From Phoenix dactylifera (Eukaryota > Streptophyta > Magnoliopsida > Arecales > Arecaceae), in NCBI RefSeq assembly GCF_009389715.1, contig NC_052400.1, forward strand, positions 20,243,674-20,307,673: a stretch of 64,000 nt of DNA, read 5' to 3'. Position 1 is the stretch's first letter. Each line of letters opens with the position of its first letter. Both the position numbers and the translations under genes were made by a program. The notes beneath the pieces were generated by a model that worked only from the letters and a program-made list of their open reading frames with translations, was not told the origin of the DNA and searched no databases. Below are positions 29,268 through 42,662 of the stretch, one piece after another.

Positions 29268-32200
29268 GAAGGAATACTTGACGGTGGTGATGTTGATGAT
29301 GATGGCAACATGATAGAGGTCATGATGGGTTTCTTCTTTTCCCTTTTTCTTGTATAATTTTTTTTTTTTTTAACCTAAAAGTTTTATTCTGAATTCGAAT
29401 GTCTAGTGTTTGAGGAGGGGGAAGCAAGTGGGTTGGTCTTCCAATGCAGGTTTGCTGTGTATATTCCTAGTTTGGTGGGTTCTTGTTTTAATTTGGTGTA
29501 GCAAAATGTTAAGGGAAGAGTGGATCTTTGCTTCAGACTCTCTCCATCTCTCTTTCTAAATTGAGTGTAAACCGTGAAAGCTCTTAGGATATGAAGCCCA
29601 ATTGAAGGCCGTCGATCCTCCATGATGCACCATCAGCTTTCCACCTAGAAACCTACTCCGTTATATCTTAGGTTGGGCCACGAGAGAGTAAACCATTTAT
29701 TGGACGGTCAAGAGCCTATGCAATATTGGAGGTGAAGCGGTTGGTGGGCTAGGTAGACAGGGACGGTGGCCTTTGAGAGGCTTGAGATGAATGAGGGGGT
29801 CAGAGTGAGGGAAGCCGAGAAAAGTTTGGTTGGCGAATTGGAAAGGAAGCTAGAGAGAGGCGTGGGTGGAGGAGCCTGCAGTAAGAGAAGAACGAGGCTT
29901 CTTTGGACGTAAAAAAAGCGCTGATATCGACGGACAGGCACAAAGGTGAGGCTTGGGCCTGGGAGACATGTGAAGGGACCTTGGGAGACATGTGACACCA
30001 GCCCCAGAATCTCCTTCTTTGGTTGTGTGCCCCTCCACTTACCAAGCTCTCCTCCTGGCAACAGCTAACAAACTCGAAAGGGACCACCCTACTACTCTCT
30101 CCTGAACTCGCCCTCCTTCCAGCCTCGGAATTGCTGTTCCACGACAAAGAGCGTTGGAATCATAACCCACGGAAGGGCCCCCTCTTAGGATGGCTAAAAT
30201 TTCATCTGAACAGCCTAGAATGATGCCCAGTCTGCATGGTTTTTTCTTTTTTTCTTCTTTTTTTTTCGTGGGGTTCGATTCGTAGCATGCATTTGTGCTC
30301 TTGTTTTGGTTTTCCTTGGATGGGTTTGTGGCTGGCCATATTAGCTCCTTTTTTTTGCTCCCTGTAGAAGATCTAACGCTTGTTTCTGTTTCCCTTGCAC
30401 AATTTGTAAATAGAAACAAGGCGGGCTGCCACCTTTTCTTAAAAACAAAAAAAAACAAAAAGTAAAATCGTTGTGTTATTCAAACTTAAGATCAAAAAGT
30501 TATAGAAGGTAAAAGAGTTAGAAGTGTAGAAAGTTCATGTTCAGATCACGATGCTTCACCCACCAAGCTCTGTACCACAAACGATACTGAATTGTCTGTA
30601 TATTAAATGGCTGAGTATATTAGTCAGAAAAATTAATCCCCAAGTATTAAGGGAAGAAGGTTTAGTTTTTAGCTAAAAGACTGAAAAAATAGGCTGGAGC
30701 GATGCAAGGAGGGTCACGGTCCTAGTCCAGGATGAAGGCAGAGCCGCGACTTGTGGCGGGTAGAGGGAGGACCTCCTTTTCATCTCATTTGCGTGGCGAA
30801 AGCCCATCCGTGCGTGGAAAGAAGAAGTTGCAATGAAGACGGCATGGGACCCCAAAGGTTCCCATGCCCGCGGGCACTAGAGCTCCACGAAGGTGGACGC
30901 TCTTGGGCGATGCCGGGAAAAGCGTCCTTCCGTGAGTAAACCCCGCGAGGTCAAGCAAATAGTATGGGAAACATCCGTACAAATATGTATTTAGTTACAT
31001 ATCAATATTGGATAGACCTGTGATATTTATAGAAATCCAAATAGTATTTTCTTATTAGAAATCTAAATACTCCAATACTATTTTTTTCCCTTATAGCAAG
31101 GTTCATAATTAATTTCAAAAGGCCCACAAGACCTCATGGGTTTATACATGGATCCTTTGACAGGCTCGGCTCTCTCAGGATATTGGATAACAGCCTGCAT
31201 TCTCTCATTGGCTCAAATACCTCACCGTCTATTGGAACTAAAATCATAGATACCTTCTTCGTTTAGCCATTTTGCCGCCAAAAATACTTGGATTTCCTTC
31301 GGAGAGAAGGTTGGAGAATCGGCGGCCTCTCTGACCTTGGCTTGCTTACAACGACCGCCTAGACCGACGGCGCGACGGGTGGTGGACAATCAATGACCAC
31401 CCAGTCGTCGGTTCTAAGGTGCTCCGATGAATCCATTGGTTAGGGTTTGCGTTATTGGCGGAAAGCTCGTGGATAGGGACAGGTGGTGGGAGTGTGTAGC
31501 ATCTACTGAGGCCGCGTGGGCGGCGAGAATTCCAAGGGTAAAGATGAGAGAAGAATGCAAAGAGCACGACACCTAGCGAATATTTTTCTCTAGACCCCTC
31601 GTTGAACTCACAATTATGCAATATTTTTATTGAATCTAATAATCCATTGGAGGGAAGATTACACTTAAATCTCTAAGCAATATACAAAATATTCAAAGGC
31701 TCCCAACAAGTTGTAAGCTATGTAGGGACCGCAAATAGTTCTCGGTCAATACCGTATTTGTCGGAAAAAAATCTTAAATCCACAAAAGCATTAAAGGCTC
31801 GCTGGGGTACTCCTACAAAAATTAGGCACGTTAGTCCATCCAAGCCCGAGCCTATAGTCCACCAAAGTCCGAGATATTTGGCGATAACTTTGTGCCTACT
31901 TAAAAAGATCATCATAAATTATTAAAGTAAGTATTATTATGAAGTAAGTGAATCCCATTCAGCTACAACTATGATGTATTCCATCGTCTCTTAGTTTTGA
32001 AAAGTAGTCACCATTTAAGCCATATAAGATGCTTTTTGACCGATTGTTGCATAAACACATCACATTTTACCCTTTTTTTAGTTTAAAAAATTTATATATG
32101 TCGCTATTTTTGTTATTCTGATTCGATAATTAATTCCATCTAACTGCATCCTAATACAAGCCCGCATCTCAGGACAGCATGAAGAGAAAAAAAAAGAAAA

Positions 32201-33909
32201 AGATTCGAGCTAGCCCAATGTCGAATTGATATGAGCCAGTCCAAATTGGCTGCCCAATCTAATATCTAGTAATTAGATCTGCTAGATTACTTAAACAAGC
32301 CTCAAATATCCACAAGTTCCCATTCTGTAACCTCATATATGAATCACAAGAATTTAAGAGACATGGTAATTTGAATTAAAAATTATTGTTTTAATTAAAT
32401 AAATAGTCAAATTGCCAAACTTCTACCACTGTTCAAAACGCACCATCACAGCTGGGTAACGGCTAAGACCGAGTTTAATCAACTCACAAGCCACCTATCA
32501 CGAGAATACACCAAAAGCCAAGCCAAGGTAGGTTAACAAGAGGGAAGGGAGTTAGGATGATGATGATTATTCAATAGCTACTAAAATCGCATGACACCTA
32601 AATTAGAGGTCTGCTATCTCACGAATCAAAATATCAACTGAAATCATTGTTTTCAAGGGAAAGAGTAGGATAAAAGACTTCAACGAGGCTCCCTTGAAAT
32701 AACATCCAATGAAGATTGGCTCAACCGCATATGGTTCAGCTTTAAAGGTGACGGAAACTTAAAGTGGAAAGAAAATTCTTCTCTTCCAAAGCCTGGCAAT
32801 AAAAATATTACGAAGAGAAAGATAAGAAAAGAAATAAAGGGCCCAAGTGTCCTCAACACAGGCATAAGTTTTTATTTTTAGTCACCACAAAGCAAAAGGT
32901 TGTGATCTTATTTACTAGGGCTCCTCCATCTTCCTCTTCTTTCTCCTCCATCCTATCTCGGCAGCCAAAACAGGGCAAAGTTTGATGACAATAGACTATC
33001 TCCACACCTTTCATTAACTTATCTCTTTTCTTTTCTTTTCCAAAAACACAATAAATATATGATGAAAATATACATGTACAAACTGTGCCGGCCCAAAATT
33101 TAAAACAAACACCAAACAAAAAATAAAAAAATAAAAAAAATAATTAAAAAAATATTTTATTAAAAAAAATTGAGCCACACAATGAAATAGACAATTCTCA
33201 CTCTCTCCTTTCCCCCCCCCCCCCCGCGTTAAAGAAGACAGCCAAGTTCCCTAGAGCATCGTATAGACAGAATGTTTGATTTTCACCTAAATTTAAAAAT
33301 CAACACCAATTAAAAGATAAAACTTGATAACCACTAAAATATTCTGAAAAAAAATAATTAAGTAGAATAAAATTATAAATAAAACCATGACCAACTAAAC
33401 AAAAATATTAATAGAACTAGAATTGGCAATGAATCTTAACAAAACTGCCCCAAGTCGGCCCAAACCAAAAGCTACTTTAAAGATGTCTGGCCTTGATACC
33501 AAACCAAAGGTTGTGCATTGCTTAATGAGCCTTTTTGCTTTTCTTTAGTTCTCGAGAAAACATTGCATAAACCTGTGAATCATCAATACCCCATTTTTAG
33601 TGGGATTCTTCAAATTACAGCTGCCTTCCTGGGATAACATTCAGGCTGCACCAAGGAACACACTTGTTCGGCCCTGAACTCATTATACAAGTTCTGAATT
33701 GTTCCAAATTCAGATGGTCAACTAAATCACCTAATTTTCAAGGACCGTAATCCACACCGGTCTCAAGCAACCGCATTGATCCAATCAAACAAGCAAAATA
33801 AAGATGAATTCACGATAAACTTACCTTCGAGATCAGATGAACTGCCATAGAACATCTGCCTGATTAGCGTGCTGACACTAAATTACAAACAAGATTTAGA
33901 CACCTCGAT
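29268..33909. other. Intergenic region, no recognised gene
   Basis: The PYL2-like 3' UTR runs into 29370 or beyond. GC-richer islands at 29700-30240, 30680-30960 and 31280-31600 look like old insertions but have no readable protein family on either strand. A C14 run lies at 33212-33225. The last 400 bp should contain the 3' UTR of the BEL1-like gene transcribed from the right. Confidence 0.5.
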
Positions 33910-36771
33910 TCATTTGAACCATTGACTGCCAATGTTTCCATGGACTCTGGTTTCACCATCTGATCCTTCAGTTTGATTCTTCTTTTTAAGTTCGGAGTAC
34001 ATTTCGTCTATCATCGGCTTCCACAGACGAACTCGTGCATTTATAAACCAGTTGGACACCTGATATTGCAACATGGAATAATATAATGAGCAAAGGAAAA
34101 TACATCACAGGATACATTCTTAGCCACCCACTCTGCTGGATTGCCCATCAGAGTTGATGAAATCCATCTTCCAGTGTGCCATGCAAGTATAGGAACAAAA
34201 TGATCAAACCTCTAAAGTGAAGATATAAACAGAAGATTTCAAGTACCTGGCTTCTTGTCAAACCACTTTTGATCGCGAGCAAATGCTTCTCATTGTCTTT
34301 TGGGTACCTGAAATCATTATTGTAAAAGACATGCAGTAATCAAATATACTGTCTTTTGTCATGAAATGCCTTCTATTCAAGATTACCAAGTGACAAGCAA
34401 CTCACGGGTGCAGGAAGTTCTGAAACATCCATGCCCGTAGAACCGAGACAGATTTTTCTGGCAAGCCCCTTTGAGGCCTCCAAGATTGCTGATGGCTCCT
34501 ACTCAGCTGCTGCAATCCCCATTGTTTCTGGATCAAAGAAGATTCAAAGCTTTTCTCCTCTCCCAACCATAAGGTGCTACATTGTTGGGCAATCAAAAGA
34601 ATCTGACTGGTAATTCTCTCCCTCAAGTTTTTATAAACGGAAGAAATTTTATGAAGAGCAAACTGCGCATGCATGTGAGAAGTGCCAGACTCAGTTGCAC
34701 AGAATGCGGATATGACATTATGGATCTGGTCTATGCATTGGTTATATCTTTGGTCAACCTATAATTCAAGATGCAAATCATGAAAAAATTAATAAAGGGA
34801 AAGAAAATTTTAATAAGAGAACTACATTGAAATAGTGAGAAATAAGTTGCACGGTGGAATAAGTAATACACAGATGACATGATTCTGTGCTACTGGAAAA
34901 TGAAAATTTTACAAGTTTAATGTTTCTTCATTGCTTCTTGCTATTTCTCAGTTGCACATGCAATGTTAGAAAGCCAGGATTGTACTTACTTTGGCTTTTT
35001 GACGTTTCATGACCCAAAGATGAAAGCAGTTACCCACATCAAACCATGTAGTCTTTTTCTGGTTATAAGTTTTTCTATTTGATAATTTTCCAGATAGTCT
35101 AGAGAAAAACTGATTTTGGCTAGTGAAAAATCACGACTGCACTATTTTTACAGAATCAGAAACCCCCAAACTTGACTAAATTGAACCTAAGAAAATAAGA
35201 TGCAAAATGTACTTTATGATATAAATCAACAGTAATTTCGAGGCAAGAATTTCACCGACATAAGAAACAAATGAATCGTACTTTATGATATTGAGTTAGC
35301 ATGATAACAAATTCAGCGCATGATCTAAATATATAGGAACAAGAATCTACTGATGGAGTTCGCAAAATACTCACAAGATATCTGTGGTCGCTGAGGACCT
35401 TGCACAACTTACAAAGTAAAAAACCTCAAGCGACATCGAGTATGACCATGGAAAGCATTGTAAAGAAATTCCACGTACCAGATGAAGCATTGTTACTAGC
35501 TCGGTTTTCTTTGCAGAAACTTCCTGACATTGTTGGCCATCAACATGGCCTTGAGATTTAATTTCTCCAGAAGAAAAAGGAAATTCATCAGACATTGAAA
35601 GTTCTCGTAAATTAGAGCAACCTGAAGAAAAAGACAGCTTTTGCTCACCCTCAATTCCACCAAGAGAGAAGTCACCGTTCATCTCGTTCGAATCTGCAAC
35701 TGCATAGGTTGCAATTTCAGCAAGTATTTGTTGGGTCATATGGAGATATCTTGATCCTAAAAGCACATAGGAAAAATGAACTGGCCTAGAAGATCTATGG
35801 TACAGAGAGAACTTCTCATTGTTAGGAAAGGTCATCAGCCCCAAGCCGACATCATGGGAAGAATTGCGCAAAGAATGAGAGCAGGCTGGCAATTCAGCAG
35901 AAACTGGACATCCACTATTGTTTGATGTAACTTGAGTCATGCCAGGGCTGCTTGCTTCCAAGCACTTCTCCGGGACATTAGACATGCTGATAATAGAGGG
36001 CTGGTCGGAGCCAAGACTCAGAGACGGCTGATTAGTTGGCACACGGTTATCGAATAAATAGGGAAAATTTAAACTAGACTTCCAGCCAGGCTCTGAGCTT
36101 TCTAATTCATGATAAGATGGACGAATTGAGGTCAATGTTCTACCGGAAGGCACCTCATGACCTAGAACTTCATCATAGCACCATGAACAATTTAGTTGCC
36201 CATTCAAACAAGCATCCTTTTCAGATGTCAGAAGGCCTGCATCATCTTGTGACTCAAATTCACAGTTTACTGAAACCGTCACGGATGAATTTATAGTCTT
36301 GCAGCAATCACTAGAAATAGAGGTTCTCATCTCTTTAGATGGTAATGAGGAAGTTGAAGCAGCATTAACACTGATAATATTTTCCTGTAAACATTTGGTG
36401 TCAGAAAAAAGGTTGACAAGTGAAGTGGCAGGTAGGGAAGTCCCCATGAAATGTTCCCTCAAGTCAGCATTTCCACTGGAACCATCATATGAAATATTTC
36501 CAACATGAGGCATATGTCTAGAATATGACACATTGCCATTGACCATATCAACATTATTTGCTAAATAGGGAATGCTCAGCGCTTCTTCTTGCGCTTCTTG
36601 AAATGTGGACAGCAGTGGATCACCAGCCATTATTTGTCTATGGTTGTTGCGGCCTGGAAAGCTCGACTGGATGAACGGATCTGAAAACATATGGAGGAAA
36701 GCTGATTCAATGACCATTTCATTATGATTTGGTATTGATAGCGAGGCATTAAATGCATCATTCTCCATCAT
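33910..36771 (-). CDS. BEL1-like TALE homeodomain transcription factor, 618 aa
   Basis: Coding exons on the minus strand are 36771-35479, 34758-34406, 34307-34247 and 34059-33910; GT/AG sites and phases agree and give 618 residues. The first exon encodes a long disordered N-terminus and then the SKY box ([15 protein letters not shown], about 339-353). The BELL helix begins in [11 protein letters not shown] (421-431) and continues in [19 protein letters not shown]. The homeodomain starts near Trp524 ([20 protein letters not shown]), with the TALE loop PYP at 549-551 and recognition helix [16 protein letters not shown] from 570. The 3+1 exon split with a 61-bp exon inside the homeodomain is the family's standard structure. 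Such proteins pair with KNOX partners in the nucleus to control meristem and organ patterning. The N-terminal half is poorly conserved, so I cannot name the subgroup. The 5' UTR is not resolved. Confidence 0.93.
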
Positions 36772-39700
36772 AGCAGGGTGTCAAAAATTCGAGTGAGTCA
36801 TAAAACTACTAGAAGACTGTTCAGACATCTCTTCATCTCTGGCAAAGATTTAACAAATCGACAACCAGTTCTAATAGTTCATAAAATTGCCAATATCCAA
36901 ATCAACTTTAACAGTATTACCTATCGGCCATTTTAGGCCGTTCACTACTAGTATCCAATTTATAGACGCATCTGAAAGAAACTAGCAGCAGAGTAATGTT
37001 ACTTTCCTGCAGTCTTCCAAAAGGAGCCAGAAGCAGGAAAGCAGGGAGCCTAACTTCGAATAAAAGAGATAAGATATGGCATCTGCTTCTTACATAAAAG
37101 ACTGGTAGGAGCCATAAACTTTTCCAATGTGTTTGATCATATTGTTCAATAAGCTAAAGAGCAATGATTCAAGAAAGTCATGTGATGCATGCACAATCTC
37201 CATTCACATCCTCATCTTGGTCCTAATGAGTTGTATCAGCATATGCACTCGGAGGTAATTGAGAGTTTGCTAGAACATTATGGATTTTACCAACAATATG
37301 AAAATTCTGACTTAGTCTTTATTCTTATCCTTCGAAATTCCATTAACATGTAGACAGACAGACCTGAGATATCAAAGGCTAGAGTCATTCAAAACAATAA
37401 TACCAAGAAATATTTAGAAGTACAAGAAATATAAATATGTGTTATCATCAACAAACTCGATAATGAAAAAATTCAGGACAAATGCTCCAGAACAGGTAAA
37501 ATAACCTAGAACGCATATTTTTTTAAGCAAAGCAAAACTAATTTAAAATAAATGTAATTTTCTAGATGGAGGTTATTTATATGGTTAAAATATTTGTTAA
37601 ATTGGCTTCCCAGATGTGGTTTAGTACAATGCTATTGCAATGAGAGTCTCTCCACAATATATTGATGTTTGTCAACTCCCAGAAATTAATAGAACTAATG
37701 GCCTCCACGATGTTTTGTTTTCTCGCAGATATAGAGTTTGCAGAGGATGGTCTTACGCCAACAATAAAGCTGACCTCATATGTACAGCAGCAAAACAGGT
37801 TAATTAAGGTTAACTTAGTGCTGCAGTGGCAATATTTGAGCTGGCATGGGTGCTAAAAAATGCGTCAAGATCAGAGATTGTTTAAAACAAAATAGGACTC
37901 AGATAAGCTTATTTGATGAGAAAATGCATGGAAAAGAAAATTAGCCTATATTGATTGGCCAAAAAGGGAACTGTCAACATTATGATTGCAATCGAACTGA
38001 ATACCAACTGCCCAGAGTCACCTTTAGGAATCATTCTTCTCCAATTATTTTTTACCAATCTTATACTTACCACCTTCACATTCATGCAGGGACCTGTGGT
38101 TCAGCACAGGAATAAGCCCATAAATTACATTAGGACCAAGGCCGACTATCTTGTACAATACATTTTCCAATATGTACATCCTGGATATCATTTATTCAGT
38201 CCAAGTTGAAAGCATGGGACATACATGCACTAGAATCCATTTATGGCATGATTTTTTTGAGCACCAAATTGGTAGTGATTTAAGGGTCATGAACTTATAT
38301 ACAATAACATAAGATCCATCTGCTTTAGCAACAGTAGCTTTTGAACTGCGTTGAACATGCTGTCAACTAGTTGAAACATGCAGGAAAAAGTGTCATGCTG
38401 AAATGTTTTCATTATTAAGATCAAATGTTATGTGCATAAGGTAGCGCAATGAAACAGATACAATCAAAGTTCCATAAGAAGGAAAACAAAGAAGACTTCG
38501 CATCAGTTTCAGACATTAAGTTTGACATTTTTGAGATAACATGAAATAAGAATGAAGAAGCGCAATGTTCATAAGCAAATTATGAATCAAAGCTGAGATC
38601 AAAGGGGGTGAAAGAATCATCCCAATTTGATCACATTCCCAGATTGGCAGTGCTGAGTATTTGATCATGAATAAAGCCTTGTCATGCAACTCCAAGTTTA
38701 TTTCGAAGAGGGTGGAGGAAATCAAAGGGCAATGGAAGGCCACAACTAGATCTATAAACAGAATCACTAGCTTTTGAGCTGGTTGGCTCGAACTTCCTAC
38801 AGATGTTAAGAAGGTGACATTGAAGAAGAAAAGCTTCATTTACAGTAAACTATCAGAGACTAGAGTAAAAGCTTCTTCTCAAGAATACTAACAGACTACA
38901 AAAAGGGATAAGAATGCATTCACAAGTAAACAGATAGAGCTTCCCAGAAACCAACCTCCAAGTGTGCATGGAAGTGCTGAAACCGTTAGGCACCAAATAA
39001 ATAGGCACAGGTCGCCTCGTCCACAGAAGCTGAAGCAAAACCAGAACGATGGAGCTCAGAACCAGAATAAAGGATCGACATCTCCCCAACTTCTTTCTCC
39101 AAATTTCAGAGAGAGGTCTCCTCTTTTACGGCCAAAAAGGGAAAGAGGTTCCTTTCCTTATAAACTGCCTACAAGAGAAGGATTTCTCATCATCCCAGAG
39201 CAAGCAAGAAAACAACGGGGCACAGAGTTTACCAGGCATCCATCATTTTCAAAACTTACACATCTAAGAGTCACCAGAAGTGTCTGTTTGTTTGTAAGTG
39301 ATCAGGGAATTGGGATTTCACTCGGCACAGGAACCAAGAGAATGGGCCCCCGGAGCCAAAGGAGAATTATGCCCTTCCCCTGTTCTGATAGCATGAGGCC
39401 AAAGGCTATAGGCAACAACCAAGTGGGATTCTCTCAGATTGACCGGAGGAGCGGTGTTAACAAAGGACAAAAAACGCCAGACTTCGAAGTTTAAACACCT
39501 AAACAATCCATGGATTTTTCTCTTTTTATGATTGATTAACTTTAGAGAAAACAATAGAAAAGGATTTGATTATCCTCCCTCCCATTCCTCAATCGTAGTC
39601 GCAGCAACCACAGCAGTTCTCTTTTTCTATATAAATCTTTTGAACCGAAGGGCTTTCTTCGCCTCTCGTCCCAGCCCACAAAATCCAACCAAACTAAACT

Positions 39701-39860
39701 TTGTTTTCTTATCTTTCTGCTTTGCCATGGAATGTTTTCTTACCTGCTTGAAACCCACAGCGGTTGCGTTTTGAGGGATGGGTCCAAAAAACTTGAAAAA
39801 GAGGAGGTACGAGGCCCATCGAGGGCATGAAATTGAGAAGGGAAAAGAGAAGGGAGGAGG
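36772..39860. other. Probable 5' region of the BEL1-like gene, no other gene recognised
   Basis: BELL genes often have a long leader intron, so promoter and leader exons may lie anywhere here on the minus strand. Sequence near 38960-39500 is less AT-rich and may be a transcribed leader, but no splice chain can be proven. No independent coding region was recognised. Confidence 0.35.
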
Positions 39861-39863
39861 AGC

Positions 39864-39870
39864 TATAAAA
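39864..39870 (+). promoter_or_regulatory. TATA-like box (TATAAAA), plus strand
   Basis: gctataaaaagac is followed about 75-95 bp later by a CT-repeat leader (ctcctctctctctctctta). This layout resembles a plant core promoter reading rightward, divergent from the BEL1-like gene. What it would transcribe is unclear (see the short ORF at 40001). Confidence 0.35.
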
Positions 39871-40000
39871 AGACAAAGGGCTGGGGATGGAGGGAGCGTT
39901 GCACCTTTGGCCAGGCTTTTGGGACCCATCATTCCCTCTCCTCTCTCTCTCTCTTATTAATGCTCTTTCCTTCCTTTATCTCCATCTGCCACTCTCTGCA

Positions 40001-40096
40001 ATGATGGTGGCAACAAAAATATCTGAGATTTTTCGTGCAGGTCTCCTGTTTTTGGCAGCTGTTCTCAGCTACACCTCCAGCAGAGGAACAGCTTAA
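40001..40096 (+). CDS. Candidate 31-residue hydrophobic peptide ORF
   Basis: ATGATG opens a short frame MMVATKISEIFRAGLLFLA followed by AVLSYTSSRGTA and a stop. It has the shape of a secretion signal (charged start, hydrophobic core, small residues) and lies downstream of a TATA-like box and CT-rich leader. A splice from within or after it to a larger secreted peptide is possible, but I could not establish one. A 14-codon ORF precedes it. This may be no more than a leader ORF. Confidence 0.25.
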   Translation: MMVATKISEIFRAGLLFLAAVLSYTSSRGTA

Positions 40097-40869
40097 TCTT
40101 CTTTTTTTTTCCTTCTTTCTCAAGTTTTTTAGCTACATCAGGAGGAAGGAGAGGACAAGATGATGTCAGCACAATCTAGCGGGGAGATCTCAGTCAGATT
40201 TAATGGGGTCGGTCAGAAACAAGGAGTTGCTTATTTACTTGCACAGGTCCATCGAGCACCCACGTCTCGACTCCAACGACGGAGCCCCAAGAAGCCTCGG
40301 TGTTCAGCCTCCAGAGTTCAGACAAACCGGAGCTCTCTTTGTTTGGTCCTTGGAAAGTGAATTAAGACAACATCTCTCTCTTACGCTTCAGCCATTAACA
40401 TATCATCATGGAGCTTATAATACAGTAAAGAAATGCAGATTAAAAAAAAGTACTAAAGTAGGAATACTGCATTGAAGGCAGTAATACTCCAAAACTGGAG
40501 AGTTCTTGGGAAAAGGAAGAAAAAGCTGATCCTGCCTTTCCGAGCTACCCATCTGAGAACGCTCGGGGCTCGGATTCTTTCCAAAAGTGAGACTGCACGG
40601 ACTCGATGGATCGCAACCCCTCGCTAATGATCCGATACCTGATAAACTAGTCGAGAAAAAAATAAGCTTTTAGGAGGGTTGATGAGCGAAATGGAAACCA
40701 TAACGCGTTTGGGTTTAGATATGCAACAGAGAGAGAAAGAGAAGGTAACGATGTTATGGACAATAGTTTATTTTTGGCATAAGCAAATTTTAAAATATTA
40801 AAAAAATAGTAACACATTCTGTAATCAACAGTTATCTCAAACAGCAGTTGTTATTATTTGGATAATGGT

Positions 40870-41090
40870 GAGGGACAGGAAGCTTTCAGGCTAAGCATGT
40901 TTTCTGTGAAGCTGATGGGGCTGCAAATTGGATGACCGATTATGTAGCTAGTCACTCCAATAGTACCCTATGGGCCGGAGATAGGAAGTTGTCCCTAACA
41001 CTTTAAGGTATTTTATTTTTTTATTTTATTGGATGTATTCATACCCATGAGATATGATCCACCCGTCTTAAAAATAATAATAATAATAAT
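40870..41090 (+). mobile_element. LINE 3'-end fragment
   Basis: The + strand reads AKHVFCEADGAANWMTDYVA then SHSNSTLWAG, the last segment of a LINE RNase H (HVFREANGAADWVA-YVA in better copies). It ends in a 3' UTR and an (AAT)n tail at about 41068-41090. All other parts are lost. Confidence 0.62.
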
Positions 41091-42240
41091 AAAATAGTTG
41101 TTATGAGTATGCTCATAAAAATGATAACATGTACCTAGAAAGTCCAATTAACATAGAATCAAAGATGATCAAATGTTGGTAGAAACATAAGATTATAATC
41201 TAAGAGACATTATTCACTGCCATAAGCTCAAAGACCTAAAAGGTGAACATTTTGTGAGTCCACTCAAAATTCAATATTAGCCATCTAGTATTTGTTACAC
41301 AGACCTAAGTGCATCTTTTTATATGAATTTAATGTTACTAATATTATTTATTTTTTGCAATGCGGTCAGACTTCAAACTCCAGTGCATTCTAAAAAAAAA
41401 AAAATTATAGCATTATCGCTTCAACTTTTCACAAAAAATATTTACATCCTAAAATTTTTAATTATTTCAATTAAACCTTAAAACTTAGATTTTAATTATA
41501 ATGCAGTGCAACCGTTCATCCAAACTCTAACATCATTAACACCACATGTGAAATAATTAATTTATCTTCCAAGATTTCTGGTGTAATAAAAAAAAAAGTC
41601 ACATGATAGGGTCTCCTTCCATTTTCATTAAAACTAAGTCCCCTTCTAATTCGGTCAAGAAGTATATTAATGAAATCCTATGTCTAAAAATATGTGGCAT
41701 GGCAATTACGTGCTCACAGATGCTAAGATGAATGGGGGGATCATATTGCAATCAAAATTAAATTTTAAGATTTAATTAAAAAACTAAAAATATAAAAAAA
41801 AAAAACAAAATCGAAGGTGCGTTGCTGTAATTAAAAAAAAAAAAAAGTTGAAGCCAAGCAGACAAGTTAGTGCCAATAACCGGTTTGATCCTTCCAAGGA
41901 CAAGTTGCAACTGTTCAAGGATATCAAATCCAACATCCTGTTTCTCCAGCACCCGGTGCCGGCATTGCTTCCAGGAAAAACAAAATGATACAGTTGATAA
42001 GACTAAAAGAAGAAAAAGAGAAATAAAAACACAACATAAGGAGAGAAAGATCTCAGCATACTGTAAGGCATGATCGCGATATTAAAGATTGTTGCCTACA
42101 TTTCATTTGAGAGCTTTGGAATTTGAATAATAACATGAGAGGAAACAGAATCGAAAATACGAGAGGCGATACCTTGATCGAGGGGAATTGCGAACAACAT
42201 ACAATTAATACATGGTCACAGTATCAGAACTCTCGGCTGG
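41090..42240. other. AT-rich intergenic DNA
   Basis: No recognised gene or element. Several A-runs and short random ORFs only. Confidence 0.5.
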
Positions 42241-42662
42241 TGTAAGGATCCATGCGGACGTGTGTTTAGCCCCATATCGGTTATTCGCTGGGTAGATCTT
42301 GGGTACTTATACAGGATCAAGGAATTCAAATAATATTTTCCGGCTAGCCATTTTGGGTAAAATCCTGGGTTGTTACAAATGGTATCAGAGCGGACCCGGC
42401 CCATAACTTATGTGGACTAGGGGACACTGCAACGCAGATCCAGTGGGGTTGACCACGGACTGATCGTGGTGTTTCTGATTAAATTTGAATGGATTTGAAC
42501 CCTTAGCCTGACGAAAACGTCAGGACTTGAACGGGAGGAGTATGTGAGGACCCGTGCGGGCGTGTGTTTAGTCCCACATCGGTTATTCGCTGGGTACAGG
42601 ATCAAGGAACCCAAACAATACCTTTCGGCTAGCCATTTTGGGTGAGGTCCTAGGTTGTTACA
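42241..42662 (+). mobile_element. TRIM-type LTR retrotransposon in miniature, copy 1
   Basis: Two related terminal repeats, 42241-42377 (137 bp) and 42543-42662 (120 bp), both start TG and end TTGTTACA and share gtgtttag(c/t)ccca(t/c)atcgg and ggctagccattttgggt. The 5' LTR is followed after two bases by TGGTATCAGAGC (42380-42391), the standard primer binding site for initiator tRNA-Met. A purine tract (gaacgggaggag) precedes the 3' LTR. The internal part is only 165 bp and non-coding. Flanks gctgg and actgg form a 5-bp target duplication with one change. This is a complete TRIM, which must use enzymes from other elements. Confidence 0.9.

Noticed and set aside
28674..29323. Several minus-strand and shifted ORFs over the PYL2-like gene
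   Set aside because: Shadow frames of a GC-rich single-exon gene with a complete, family-length sense frame.
29708..30147. Minus-strand ORFs of 115-117 codons after the PYL2-like gene
   Set aside because: Overlapping frames in a low-information GC-richer stretch, no conserved motif, no splice or promoter context.
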